Of a DNA stretch of 64,000 bases, positions 10,735-20,010 are shown in pieces. The stretch spans positions 3,348,001-3,412,000 of the forward strand of contig NZ_AP014635.1 of the NCBI RefSeq assembly GCF_001547935.1. The letters are read 5' to 3'. The notes under the pieces are model-generated. The model worked only from the letters and a program-made list of their open reading frames with translations, searched no databases and was not told where the DNA came from. The DNA is from Vibrio tritonius (GTDB lineage Bacteria > Pseudomonadota > Gammaproteobacteria > Enterobacterales > Vibrionaceae). A program made the position numbers and the translations under genes. Each line of letters starts with the position of its first letter. Position 1 is the first letter of the stretch.

Positions 10735-12237
10735 TTAGATACCAGAAGCTAAACGGTAATACAGGCTGTTGGAACGCAATTCGTTTTTGAAACGACGAAT
10801 TTCAGTCTGATCATCAATCACTACCATTTCCATACCAAGAATATCAGCGTAATCACCTAATGTATCCAAAGAGAGCGCTTGTGTATAAACCGTGTGGTGC
10901 GCACCACCGGCATGAATCCAAGCAGCAGCTGCAGTTTGTAGATTAGGTTCTGGTTCCCACAACGCGTGAGCCACTGGTAATTTTGGTAGATCGGCAGGTG
11001 GTTCAACAGCGTTGACTTTACTCACTATCATACGGAATCTGTTGCCTAAATCGACGACAGAGACCGCATTTGCTGGACCTGTTTGACCTGAGAACAATAA
11101 ACGAGGCACTTCACAATGAACACCGATGGTGTGGGTATGAATTTCCAAACGTGGTTTTGCTGCTGCAATTGAAGGACAAACTTCCAACATATGCGCACCC
11201 AAGATTTGATCACGGGCACCAAAATGGTAGGTATAATCTTCCATGAAGGAAGTACCACCAGGTAAACCTTTTGCCATGGTTTTCATAATATGAGTCATAG
11301 CGGAGGTTTTCCAGTCACCTTCACCGCCATAACCGTAACCTTTCGACATCAGACGCTGAGTCGCTAAACCAGGCAGGCTATCGATACCGGTTAAGTTTTC
11401 AAAGGTGTTGGTAAAGGCTTTTGCACCGACTGCAGTCAAGAAACTTTCCATACCTGCTTCTAGACGGGCTTCTTTTTGCATAATTTTTAGCAAATCGCTG
11501 TCGTGCAGCAATTTGGGATCCATGACATAACTAGAAGCGTATTCATCTAGTAGTCGTGAAACGTCTGCGTCAGATACAGCATTAACGGCTTCAGTCAGTT
11601 CGCCTAGACCGTAAGCATTCACTTCATAACCAAACTGAATTTGAGCTGATACTTTGTTGCCTTCCGTTACCGCTACTTGGCGCATGTTGTCACCAAAACG
11701 CGCCACTTTCAGATCATGACCAGCTTGAATACCGATAGCAGCACGACACCATTGGTCTATTTCGCTGTGAACCTGTGGATTTTGCCAGTGACCCACTACG
11801 ACTTTACGATCCAAACCTAAACGAGTACCGATAAAGCCAAATTCACGGTCACCGTGCGCACTTTGGTTCAGGTTCATAAAGTCCATATCGATGCTGTCCC
11901 AAGGCAGTTCAGCATTGAATTGGGTATGTAGATGTAAGAAAGGTTTGTTGAGTTGAGATAAACCTGCAATCCACATTTTGGCTGGAGAGAAAGTGTGCAT
12001 CCACAAAATCACCCCTAAACAGTCTGGGTCATTATTTGCAGCACGACATACACCAAGAATCTCGTCTGGGGTTTTTACAATACCTTTTTCAGCAATCGGC
12101 ACAGAAATGGTTTCAGAACTATTTAAGCCATTTACAATCGCAGCACTATCCTGACCTACCTGGCGAATTACTTCTGGTCCATAAAGGTGTTGAGAGCCGG
12201 TCACAAACCAGACTTGTTTATCATTAAATACTTTCAT
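10735..12237 (-). CDS. araA: L-arabinose isomerase
   Basis: Converts L-arabinose to L-ribulose, the first step of catabolism; Mn-dependent. 500 residues, the same length as the E. coli enzyme. The glutamates and histidines of the active site are seen in [29 protein letters not shown] and [10 protein letters not shown]. It follows araD by 17 nt in the order araB-araD-araA. An AAGGGAAAG ribosome site precedes the ATG at 12237. Confidence 0.98.
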   Translation of the reverse strand: MKVFNDKQVWFVTGSQHLYGPEVIRQVGQDSAAIVNGLNSSETISVPIAEKGIVKTPDEILGVCRAANNDPDCLGVILWMHTFSPAKMWIAGLSQLNKPFLHLHTQFNAELPWDSIDMDFMNLNQSAHGDREFGFIGTRLGLDRKVVVGHWQNPQVHSEIDQWCRAAIGIQAGHDLKVARFGDNMRQVAVTEGNKVSAQIQFGYEVNAYGLGELTEAVNAVSDADVSRLLDEYASSYVMDPKLLHDSDLLKIMQKEARLEAGMESFLTAVGAKAFTNTFENLTGIDSLPGLATQRLMSKGYGYGGEGDWKTSAMTHIMKTMAKGLPGGTSFMEDYTYHFGARDQILGAHMLEVCPSIAAAKPRLEIHTHTIGVHCEVPRLLFSGQTGPANAVSVVDLGNRFRMIVSKVNAVEPPADLPKLPVAHALWEPEPNLQTAAAAWIHAGGAHHTVYTQALSLDTLGDYADILGMEMVVIDDQTEIRRFKNELRSNSLYYRLASGI

Positions 12238-12254
12238 AACTTTCCCTTCACTTC

Positions 12255-13007
12255 TTATTTCTTATTGGATGAGGACTGTCCGTAATAGGCATTGGCACCG
12301 TGTTTACGCAGGTAATGCTTATCGAGCAGGGCTTGATTAATGTGATCAACTTGGGCATTGATTTGTAGGGTTTGGAGAGCCATGTCTGCCACGACTTCCA
12401 TCACGACCGCATTATGAACTGCTTGTGCTGCGTCTTTACCCCAACTAAAAGGTCCATGTTCTTTCACTATGATGCCTGGGATGGCAACCGGGTCATTGTC
12501 ACCAATGGTTTCCACTATTACCTTCCCTGTGTTGTACTCGTAGTCATTTTGAATTTCTTGGTCGCTCAAAGCGCGAGTACATGGAATATTTCCGTAGAAA
12601 TAATCCGCGTGGGTCGTACCTAAAGCAGGAATGGGTTTACCCGCTTGTGCCCACGACGTGGCATGATTAGAGTGCGTATGCACCACTCCACCTATCTCAG
12701 GATAAGCGCGATACAAGACTAAGTGCGTCGCAGTGTCAGACGATGGGTTTAAGGAGCCTTCCACCACATTGCCTTCTAAATCAACAACGACCATGTTTTC
12801 AGCAGATAATTCACTGTACGCAACGCCACTTGGTTTAATCACCACCAATCCAGACTCTCTATCGATCGCGGATACATTACCCCACGTAAAAGTCACAAGA
12901 TGATGGCGCTCAAGATCCATATTGGCTTGCCACACTTGGTGACGAAGCTGGCGTATACGTTCAAACTGAGCGCTACGGGGGTTATTTAGCACTGCATGTT
13001 CAGCCAT
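12255..13007 (-). CDS. araD: L-ribulose-5-phosphate 4-epimerase
   Basis: Converts L-ribulose 5-phosphate to D-xylulose 5-phosphate, feeding the pentose phosphate pathway. 250 residues from ATG 13007 ([12 protein letters not shown]), chosen because AGGAGC lies 7 nt upstream; the longer frame to 13049 runs into araB. Class II aldolase fold: the zinc ligands are in [11 protein letters not shown], and TFTWGNVSA and KPSGVAY bind phosphate. The start overlaps the end of araB by 8 nt. It is about 20 residues longer than the E. coli enzyme at the N-terminus. Confidence 0.96.
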   Translation of the reverse strand: MAEHAVLNNPRSAQFERIRQLRHQVWQANMDLERHHLVTFTWGNVSAIDRESGLVVIKPSGVAYSELSAENMVVVDLEGNVVEGSLNPSSDTATHLVLYRAYPEIGGVVHTHSNHATSWAQAGKPIPALGTTHADYFYGNIPCTRALSDQEIQNDYEYNTGKVIVETIGDNDPVAIPGIIVKEHGPFSWGKDAAQAVHNAVVMEVVADMALQTLQINAQVDHINQALLDKHYLRKHGANAYYGQSSSNKK

Positions 13008-14703
13008 GATGACGCTCCTGAGATAAATGAAATTCTTCAATTTGTTCAATATGATGACCTAACTCTCGATAAGCAGAATAACGCTGTGTTCGACGAGGCT
13101 TGGTCGCCAGATTGGGTTGGTAAATTTGGCAAATAGGACTGGCCATCACTTGTTGTGCGGTTTGGCTATCGGCATGTACGCCAGCAGCCACAGCGGCAAA
13201 AATAGCAGCCCCCAAAGCACAGCATTGTTCAGAGCGAACAATCGCAATATCCCGACCAATAACATCCGCACACATCTGCATGACGAATGGGGATTTTTGC
13301 GAAATACCACCAATCGCAATCACACGTTCAACATCCATACCTTGGTCAACAAAGCAGTCAACAATCGCTTTCGCACCATGGGCTGTCGATTCCACCAGCG
13401 CAGAAAACAAGGCGGGTGCACTTGAACCTAAGTTAAGTTCAGTGATGGCACCTTTGAGACGTTGGTTGGCATAAGGAGTACGGCGACCGTTATGCCAATC
13501 CATCGCGAGAGGAGACGTAGCATGCACATCGTATTGTTGTGCGGCCTCAGAAAGCATAGGAATCAGCTGATTTTCTAAGTCTTGCAAAGCTTGTGCATGC
13601 TGAGGGTTGTTCGCACCTAATTGCTGCATTGGCCACAACAACACATTTTTAAACCAAGCGTAAATATCTCCGAAAGCCGATTGACCCGCCTCCAAAGCAG
13701 TTAGATTGGGTAATGCACTGCCCTTAACCTGCCCACAAATACCATGAATGGTTTTATCACCGACTTGATCGTGTTCCACCATCAAAATATCGCAGGTGGA
13801 AGTACCAATCACTTTCACCAAATCGTGAGCGCCTGCGCCTGCGCCAACAGCACCCATATGGCAGTCAAATTCGCCAATCGCGACGGCGATGCCCTCTGGT
13901 AAACCAAAGCGCTGTGCCCATTCTGCTGATAAGCGCCCGGCTTCTTGGTCTGCGGTATAAACTCGGTCAAACATACGTTCGCGCATACCACTTAACGTTG
14001 GCGATATCGCTGTCAGAAATTGCTCATCAGGTAAACCGCCCCAGCTGTCATGCCACATCGCCTTATGACCTGCCGCGCAGATACCACGACGGAAATGATC
14101 AGGATGCTGGTTGCCACTGATCAGTGCTGGAATCCAGTCACACAGTTCAACCCAACTGTAAGCCTGTTTGGCTACATCGCTGTCTTGTTCACTCACCCAA
14201 GCAGCCTTAGCCCAAAACCATTCCGAAGAATAAATACCGCCGATGTAGCGAGTGTAATCAGGGAACTCACCACCATGAGCCAATTCATTAATTCGCTCAG
14301 CTTTCTCTACAGAGGTATGGTCCTTCCACAACACAAACATCGCATTAGGGTTATGTTCAAATTCTGGAAGAAGCGCCAGTACATTCCCCTCTTTGTCGAT
14401 TGGCGCAGGAGTAGAGCCTGTGGTATCGACGCCGATCCCCACAACGGACTGAGCAATGTCGGCTGGAACTTGTGCGAGCACCTCTTGGACTGCACTGGTC
14501 ATTGCCTCAATGTAATCTTTAGGGTGATGGCGAAATTGTGAATATTCAGGATTGCTATATAAGCCTTTCATCCAGCGAGGGTAATAGGTGACACCAGATG
14601 ATACTTCGGCACCATTTGTCGCATTAACAAGCAGGGCACGTACAGAATCTGAACCAAAATCAAGACCGATAACGTGAGCTTGATGTGAAGTGAACTTGTC
14701 CAT
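13000..14703 (-). CDS. araB: Ribulokinase
   Basis: ATP-dependent phosphorylation of L-ribulose. 567 residues, nearly identical in length to E. coli AraB. FGGY kinase signatures: [14 protein letters not shown] at the N-terminus (phosphate loop), [28 protein letters not shown] and [15 protein letters not shown] in the C-terminal ATP-binding domain. First gene of the operon; the promoter region upstream has AraC sites like E. coli I1-I2. Confidence 0.98.
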   Translation of the reverse strand: MDKFTSHQAHVIGLDFGSDSVRALLVNATNGAEVSSGVTYYPRWMKGLYSNPEYSQFRHHPKDYIEAMTSAVQEVLAQVPADIAQSVVGIGVDTTGSTPAPIDKEGNVLALLPEFEHNPNAMFVLWKDHTSVEKAERINELAHGGEFPDYTRYIGGIYSSEWFWAKAAWVSEQDSDVAKQAYSWVELCDWIPALISGNQHPDHFRRGICAAGHKAMWHDSWGGLPDEQFLTAISPTLSGMRERMFDRVYTADQEAGRLSAEWAQRFGLPEGIAVAIGEFDCHMGAVGAGAGAHDLVKVIGTSTCDILMVEHDQVGDKTIHGICGQVKGSALPNLTALEAGQSAFGDIYAWFKNVLLWPMQQLGANNPQHAQALQDLENQLIPMLSEAAQQYDVHATSPLAMDWHNGRRTPYANQRLKGAITELNLGSSAPALFSALVESTAHGAKAIVDCFVDQGMDVERVIAIGGISQKSPFVMQMCADVIGRDIAIVRSEQCCALGAAIFAAVAAGVHADSQTAQQVMASPICQIYQPNLATKPRRTQRYSAYRELGHHIEQIEEFHLSQERHHG

Positions 14704-14735
14704 GACAGCTCCATCTATGGTTGGAATTGCTATTT

Positions 14736-14800
14736 GTTATAACCGTGCGGTGACGGTTCAACCATGAATCAAGCTGCTACAAGTATGGATAAAAACGCCA
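14736..14800 (-). promoter_or_regulatory. araB promoter with AraC I1-I2 type sites
   Basis: On the minus strand, TGGCGTTTTTATCCATA (14800-14784) matches E. coli araI1 (TAGCATTTTTATCCATA) at 15 of 17 positions. A second half-site, TAGCAGCTTGATTCATG (14779-14763), starts exactly 21 bp further on, the E. coli I1-I2 spacing. A -10 candidate TATAAC lies at 14741-14736 with a -35-like TGGTTG 17 nt upstream, overlapping the second half-site as in E. coli. Reading is by eye against the remembered E. coli site. Confidence 0.8.
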
Positions 14801-14933
14801 CAACGTAAAATCCGTGCGTTAGGTTATAAAATCGGCCTCAAGTAACATATTGAGCCATATCACAAAAAAATAAGGGTAAATTCTCCCATTTGGTTCCATT
14901 CGTGCACGAACCGGCAGCGATTGAGATCCACTT

Positions 14934-14998
14934 CATAGTCATGGGAGCTAAATGAATGGACAAATTCGCTACTTTCCCCCCCTGTGATTTTTATCACT
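14934..14998 (+). promoter_or_regulatory. araF promoter region: AraC half-site pair plus CRP site
   Basis: Two half-sites read on the minus strand: TAGCGAATTTGTCCATT (14971-14955), which fits TAGC-N7-TCCATA, and TAGCTCCCATGACTATG (14950-14934), 21 bp apart. Next comes a near-perfect CRP site, TGTGATTTTTATCACT (14983-14998). A -10-like AATAAT at 15021-15026 puts the CRP centre near -42. This order (AraC pair upstream, CRP next to the promoter) also recurs at ytfQ. Confidence 0.75.
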
Positions 14999-15066
14999 TC
15001 CTCCGTGCCACAATAGTGCAAATAATAGCCAGCGAAACCCTACAAACATCAGCGGATGAAATAACA

Positions 15067-16074
15067 ATGAAACTAAAAACCCTACTCACTGCTGCAGCAT
15101 TGTCTGGATTGACTCTGCTCAGCGCCTCTGCCAGTGCCTTTTCTTTATTTGGTTCTGACGATGACACCCTCAAACTCGGCTATTTAGTTAAACAACCTGA
15201 AGAACCATGGTTCCAAACCGAATGGTCATTTGCCGAAAAAGCCGCTAAGGACAAAGGCTTTGAGGTGATAAAAATGGCAGTACCCGATGGCGAGAAAACC
15301 CTAAATGCCATCGATACCCTCGCCGCAAGTGGCGCAAAAGGCTTCGTTATCTGCACGCCAGACCCTAAGTTGGGGCCTGCGATCATGGCTAAAGCGAAAA
15401 GCTATGATCTCAAAGTGGTGACAGTTGATGACCAATTCCTTAATGCTAAAGGTCAACCAATGACCGATGTACCTTTGGTGATGATGGCAGCAAGCCAAAT
15501 TGGCTATCGCCAAGGACAAGAATTGATTAAAGAAATGCAACATCGCAGTTGGGATCAAGCCACAACTGGTGTTATGGCGATTACTGCCGATGAGTTGGAT
15601 ACCGCTCGTCGTCGTGTTGATGGCGCAATCAAAGCCATTGAAGAATCCGGTTTCCCTGTGGCGCAAGTGCATCGTGTACCAACCAAAACCAACGACATTC
15701 CTGGCGCATTGGATGCCGCAAACTCACTCCTTGTTCAATACCCAACAGTTAAACAGTGGTTAGTCGTTGGTATGAATGACAACACTGTTTTAGGCGGTGT
15801 ACGTGCAACAGAAGGCCAAGGTTTTACCGCGAAAAACGTTATTGGTATCGGCATTAATGGTGTGGATGCGGTCAATGAACTTGCAAAATCTAAAGCGACT
15901 GGCTTTTACGGTTCACTGCTTCCTAGCCCTGATGTACACGGTTATAAAAGTATCGAATCTCTCTATGATTGGGTCGAAGATGGCGTTCAACCTAAGAAGT
16001 TTGTTGAGGTAACTGACGTCGTTCTCATCACTCGTGATAACTACAAAGCTGAATTGGCGAAAAAAGGTCTATAA
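15067..16074 (+). CDS. araF: L-arabinose ABC transporter, periplasmic binding protein
   Basis: 335 residues from ATG 15067; the frame is open upstream to 14956 but those residues overlap the CRP site and precede a clear signal peptide, so the inner start is chosen. The signal peptide is MKLKTLLTAAALSGLTLLSA with a likely cut after ASA (residue 24). The periplasmic-binding-protein fold type I follows (LGYLVKQPEEPWFQTEW, VVTVDDQFLNAKG, TARRRVDGAIKAI, VGMNDNTVLGGVRA). It captures L-arabinose for AraG/AraH. First gene of araFGH. Confidence 0.96.
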   Translation: MKLKTLLTAAALSGLTLLSASASAFSLFGSDDDTLKLGYLVKQPEEPWFQTEWSFAEKAAKDKGFEVIKMAVPDGEKTLNAIDTLAASGAKGFVICTPDPKLGPAIMAKAKSYDLKVVTVDDQFLNAKGQPMTDVPLVMMAASQIGYRQGQELIKEMQHRSWDQATTGVMAITADELDTARRRVDGAIKAIEESGFPVAQVHRVPTKTNDIPGALDAANSLLVQYPTVKQWLVVGMNDNTVLGGVRATEGQGFTAKNVIGIGINGVDAVNELAKSKATGFYGSLLPSPDVHGYKSIESLYDWVEDGVQPKKFVEVTDVVLITRDNYKAELAKKGL

Positions 16075-16147
16075 GCAAAAGGGACACAGGTGACCAAAAG
16101 CTTGTGTCCCCTCCGATTAAGCAAAGTGAGCACAAGGAGAGACGGTG

Positions 16148-17662
16148 ATGAACACAGCCCCCTCATACCTCGAATTTAGCCATATTTCGAAACATTTCCC
16201 AGGTGTCAAAGCGCTAACAGACATCAGTTTTAGATCAAACAAAAGCAGCATTCATGCCTTGATGGGTGAAAACGGCGCAGGCAAATCAACCCTTTTGAAA
16301 ACCTTAAGTGGGTTACATCAACCAACGGAAGGTGAACTGCTCATCGATGGTCAGCCTCATCAGTTTTCGAATGCACAAGATGCACTCGAGCAAGGCATTG
16401 CCATTATTTATCAGGAGCTAAACCTAGTTCCAGAACTCAGCGTGGCAGAAAACATCTTTCTTGGCCAACTGCCAACTAAGCAAGGCCGAGTAGACGTAGA
16501 CACTCTCAATCGTAATGCGCGAGAACAACTCGAGCGCCTTGGTGAACATTTTGACCCATCATTGCCATTGAAAGAATTTTCAATCGGCCAATGGCAGATG
16601 GTTGAAATTGCCAAAGCACTGAGCCGTAATGCACAGATCATTGCCTTTGATGAGCCCACCAGTAGCCTTTCCCAACGCGAGATTCAAAACTTGTTCAAAG
16701 TGATTCGCGAACTGCGCGACTCCGGCAAAATTATTTTGTACGTTTCACACCGTATGGAAGAGATTTTTGAACTGTGTGATGCCATCACCATTTTTAAAGA
16801 CGGCACTTTAGTGCAAACCTTTGATGATCTTACACACCTAACCCACGAACGCTTAGTGGAGTTAATGGTGGGTCGAGAAATCAGTGATATTTACCACTAT
16901 CGTCCCCGCCCATTAGGCGAAAGTGGTCTGCGACTTGACAACTTACTTGGTCCAGGTGTCAGCTCACCAATCTCTTTCGACATTCGCCAAAGCGAGATTT
17001 TAGGCCTATTTGGTCTGGTTGGTGCAGGGCGAACAGAGCTTACCAAACTAATATTTGGTGCCGAGAAAGCAACCTCTGGTCAAGTGTATCTGCATGACAC
17101 TCCGATAAAGATAAATCGCCCGGTTGATGCCATTCGAGCCGGTATTACGCTCTGCCCCGAAGATCGAAAAACCGATGGCATTGTGCCCATTCTTTCCGTT
17201 GCAGAAAACACCAACATCAGTGCCAGACCATGGCACTTGAAGCTGAAAAGTCTGATCGATTTTTCATGGGAAGGCCAAAATGCAGCGGAGCAAAAAAAAG
17301 CTCTCAACATCAAAGCATCCTCTTTAGAACAGCGGCTTGGTGACCTATCTGGCGGGAATCAACAAAAAGTCATTTTAGGTCGCTGGTTGTCGACAGCAAT
17401 GAGCGTGATTCTACTTGATGAACCCACTCGTGGCATCGATGTAGGTGCGAAATCAGAGATTTACGAACTGATTTTTAAACTGGCTGAAAATGGCGTCACG
17501 GTGCTCGTGGTATCAAGCGACTTGCCTGAAGTGCTTGGTATCTCTGACCGAGTTTTGGTCATGAAAGACGGCGCCGTAACGGGTGAACTGCAACGCAATG
17601 AATTCAAAGAACAAACCGCACTTCGACTCGCAATGCTTGGTGACGAAGCCACCGCGGCTTAA
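16148..17662 (+). CDS. araG: L-arabinose ABC transporter, ATP-binding protein
   Basis: 504 residues from ATG 16148; a GTG three bases earlier is possible, and AAGGAGAG at 16134-16141 serves either. Two fused ABC domains: the first has Walker A GENGAGKS (40-47), [18 protein letters not shown] and [10 protein letters not shown]; the second has a degenerate Walker A ([10 protein letters not shown]) but intact [15 protein letters not shown] and [13 protein letters not shown], as is normal for monosaccharide importers. Powers AraH. Confidence 0.97.
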   Translation: MNTAPSYLEFSHISKHFPGVKALTDISFRSNKSSIHALMGENGAGKSTLLKTLSGLHQPTEGELLIDGQPHQFSNAQDALEQGIAIIYQELNLVPELSVAENIFLGQLPTKQGRVDVDTLNRNAREQLERLGEHFDPSLPLKEFSIGQWQMVEIAKALSRNAQIIAFDEPTSSLSQREIQNLFKVIRELRDSGKIILYVSHRMEEIFELCDAITIFKDGTLVQTFDDLTHLTHERLVELMVGREISDIYHYRPRPLGESGLRLDNLLGPGVSSPISFDIRQSEILGLFGLVGAGRTELTKLIFGAEKATSGQVYLHDTPIKINRPVDAIRAGITLCPEDRKTDGIVPILSVAENTNISARPWHLKLKSLIDFSWEGQNAAEQKKALNIKASSLEQRLGDLSGGNQQKVILGRWLSTAMSVILLDEPTRGIDVGAKSEIYELIFKLAENGVTVLVVSSDLPEVLGISDRVLVMKDGAVTGELQRNEFKEQTALRLAMLGDEATAA

Positions 17663-17678
17663 TGAAAGGAATTAGATT

Positions 17679-18665
17679 ATGTCTCTATCAAGTTCAACCA
17701 AAATGACTCAACAAGAGCCAAAAGAACGCCATCTCAACCTCACGCATCTTTGGGATAAATTCGGCATGCTGATTGTTTTCGCCGGTCTCTTTATCCTGTG
17801 CAGCTTGTTTGTGCCCTACTTTGCCACTTTTGTAAACATGAAAGGTTTAGGCCTTGCAATTTCAATGAGTGGTATGGTCGCCTGTGCAATGTTGTTCTGT
17901 CTTGCCTGTGGCGACTTAGACCTATCGGTTGCATCGGTTATCGCCTGCTCTGGCGTTGTGACCGCGGTAGCGATTAATGCCACCAGCAGTGTCGTACTCG
18001 GTGTCGGTGCGGGTTTATTATCTGGTGTGGCTTTTGGTTTGCTCAATGGCTTTGTGATAGCCAAACTGCAAATCAACGCCCTGATAACCACACTCGCAAC
18101 CATGCAAATTGCCCGCGGTTTGGGTTACATCATTTCAGATGGTAAAGCCGTTGGTATCACTGAAGAAGGCTTCTTTGCTCTGGGCAACTCCTCTTTCATT
18201 GGTATTCCAACCCCAATTTGGCTCACCATCGTCACCTTTGCCATCTTCGCATTTCTACTTAATCGCACGGTTTATGGACGTAATACCTTGGCCATTGGCG
18301 GTAACGAAGAAGCAGCACGTTTAGCAGGGGTCAATGTGGTCAAAACCAAGCTACTGATTTTCACTATTTCCGGATTTATATCAGCCCTAGCAGGTGTCAT
18401 CTTGGCAGCGCGTATGACCAGCGGCCAACCCATGACATCGGTCGGTTTTGAACTGGTAGTTATCTCTGCTTGTGTCCTGGGCGGTGTATCACTCAAAGGC
18501 GGGATAGGTAAAGTATCTTATGTCATTGCAGGGGTACTGATTCTGGGTACGGTGGAAAACGCGATGAACCTATTAAACATGTCTCCATTTGCGCAATATG
18601 TGGTTCGTGGGGCTATCTTACTTGCAGCCGTTATATTTGACCGCTATAAACAAAAAGCGCGATAA
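17679..18665 (+). CDS. araH: L-arabinose ABC transporter, permease
   Basis: 328 residues, about ten membrane helices, belonging to the BPD_transp_2 (RbsC/AraH) family. The family segments LACGDLDLSVASVIA, INALITTLATMQIARG and AIGGNEEAARLAGVNV are visible. It starts 16 nt after araG with AAAGGAAT upstream, and ends at a strong hairpin terminator. Confidence 0.96.
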   Translation: MSLSSSTKMTQQEPKERHLNLTHLWDKFGMLIVFAGLFILCSLFVPYFATFVNMKGLGLAISMSGMVACAMLFCLACGDLDLSVASVIACSGVVTAVAINATSSVVLGVGAGLLSGVAFGLLNGFVIAKLQINALITTLATMQIARGLGYIISDGKAVGITEEGFFALGNSSFIGIPTPIWLTIVTFAIFAFLLNRTVYGRNTLAIGGNEEAARLAGVNVVKTKLLIFTISGFISALAGVILAARMTSGQPMTSVGFELVVISACVLGGVSLKGGIGKVSYVIAGVLILGTVENAMNLLNMSPFAQYVVRGAILLAAVIFDRYKQKAR

Positions 18666-18683
18666 ATATTATTTAATAAATTC

Positions 18684-18713
18684 AAGCCTCTGTTATTTTT
18701 CAGAGGCTTTTTA
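18684..18713 (+). terminator. Intrinsic terminator after araH
   Basis: Arms AAGCCTCTG (18684-18692) and CAGAGGCTT (18701-18709) with an 8-nt loop and a following T-rich tail. It separates araFGH from the ytfQ transcription unit, so ytfQ needs its own promoter. Confidence 0.9.
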
Positions 18714-18779
18714 TTTACAAAGAAAAATAAAAAACAACGCTATCACCTCTATTTTTCAACTCATTTTTTGTGAACATAA

Positions 18780-18845
18780 TGTTATTTTTGTTGCTATTAA
18801 AATGGATAAAATTGCTACAAAAATTGTTATGTGATTAACGTCCAA
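18780..18845 (+). promoter_or_regulatory. ytfQ upstream region: AraC half-site pair plus CRP-like site
   Basis: Minus-strand half-site TAGCAATTTTATCCATT (18817-18801) matches E. coli araI1 at 15 of 17 positions. A second TAGC half-site (TAGCAACAAAAATAACA, 18796-18780) starts exactly 21 bp away. A CRP-like site TGTGATTAACGTCCAA (18830-18845; left half perfect, right half weak) begins 13 bp beyond the first half-site, compared with 12 bp at araF. Same order and orientation as at araF. This suggests AraC and CRP control of ytfQRT-yjfF. Confidence 0.7.
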
Positions 18846-18951
18846 ATCCCTCTTATCTAACAAACATACTCTTATCTTCGTAATAAAAATAATGTCCTAC
18901 AAAACGCTTTAATCCGTGAAATAAATAGTCAAACAAAATAGGTACATCAAT

Positions 18952-19911
18952 ATGTTAAAGAAACTTTCTCTCGCCGTTGCGATCAGCTCTTTATTGATGT
19001 CTGGTTCGCTGATGGCCAACCCCCTCACCGTCGGCTTTTCCCAAATTGGTTCTGAATCTGGTTGGCGCGCTGCCGAAACGTCAGTAGCAAAAACCGAAGC
19101 AGCCAAACGTGGAATTAACTTAAAAATATCCGATGCCCAACAAAAACAAGAGAACCAAATCAAAGCTGTGCGTTCATTCATTGCTCAAGGCGTCGATGCT
19201 ATCTTTATCGCCCCAGTCGTGCAAACAGGATGGGAACCCGTGCTTGAAGAAGCCAAAGACTACGACATTCCGGTTTTTTTACTTGACCGTACTGTCTCTG
19301 TCGACGACTCACTTTACATGACATCCGTTGCTGCAAATGACGTTTTAGAAGGTGAAGTAGCGGGTAACTGGCTGATTAACCAAGTAAAAGATCGTAAAAA
19401 CTGTAACGTGGTAGAACTACAAGGAACGGTAGGCTCTAGTGTCGCTATCGAGCGTAAACAGGGCTTTGATAAGACCATCCAAAAAGCTCAAAACATCCAT
19501 GTTACCCGTACCCAATCTGGCGAGTTTACTCGTAGTAAAGGTAAAGAAGTTATGGAAAGCTTTATCAAAGCAGAAAATAACGGCAAGAGTATTTGTGCGG
19601 TATTTTCCCATAACGACGATATGGCCATTGGTGCAATTCAAGCAATAAAAGAAGCAGGATTACAACCGGGTAAAGATATTCTTATTGTCTCAATTGATGC
19701 TGTGCCCGATATATTTAGAGCCATGCTAAAAGGTGAAACCAACGCCACTGTTGAATTGACACCAAATATGGCAGGCCCTGCATTTGATGCCTTAATGGCA
19801 TATAAAGACAAAGGTATTATTCCACCTAAAAAAATCGTAACTAAATCAACTCTGTTCTTGCCTAAAGATGCCGCTGAAGAACTAAAAATCAAACAAAACT
19901 TAGGTTATTAG
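18952..19911 (+). CDS. ytfQ: Sugar (galactofuranose-type) ABC transporter, binding protein YtfQ
   Basis: 319 residues. Signal peptide MLKKLSLAVAISSLLMSGSL with a likely cut after LMA (residue 22). The mature part follows E. coli YtfQ closely as I remember it: LTVGFSQIGSESGWRAAET, QQKQENQIKAVRSFIAQG, VELQGTVGSSVAI, RSKGKEVMESFIKAENNGK and ELTPNMAGPAFDAL. The E. coli protein binds galactofuranose. Control by AraC sites upstream and the place next to araFGH raise the possibility that furanose forms of arabinose are also taken up; that is inference. Confidence 0.92.
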   Translation: MLKKLSLAVAISSLLMSGSLMANPLTVGFSQIGSESGWRAAETSVAKTEAAKRGINLKISDAQQKQENQIKAVRSFIAQGVDAIFIAPVVQTGWEPVLEEAKDYDIPVFLLDRTVSVDDSLYMTSVAANDVLEGEVAGNWLINQVKDRKNCNVVELQGTVGSSVAIERKQGFDKTIQKAQNIHVTRTQSGEFTRSKGKEVMESFIKAENNGKSICAVFSHNDDMAIGAIQAIKEAGLQPGKDILIVSIDAVPDIFRAMLKGETNATVELTPNMAGPAFDALMAYKDKGIIPPKKIVTKSTLFLPKDAAEELKIKQNLGY

Positions 19912-20010
19912 TTTTTATTAAGTCATGAACTTTTATTAGGTTATGAATTTGCAGTAGTTCCCGCCTCATGCTGCTTCCTGCCAGCATGAGGCGCAGATGG
20001 AGTGATTCTC

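Noticed and set aside
14849..14864. CRP-like site ATTGAGCCATATCACA for araB
   Set aside because: Only one half is good and it lies too far upstream of the proposed araB promoter (about -127) compared with E. coli; noted but not called.
14956..15066. Longer start for araF
   Set aside because: The added 37 residues would cover the CRP site and precede a normal signal peptide; the start at 15067 is better.
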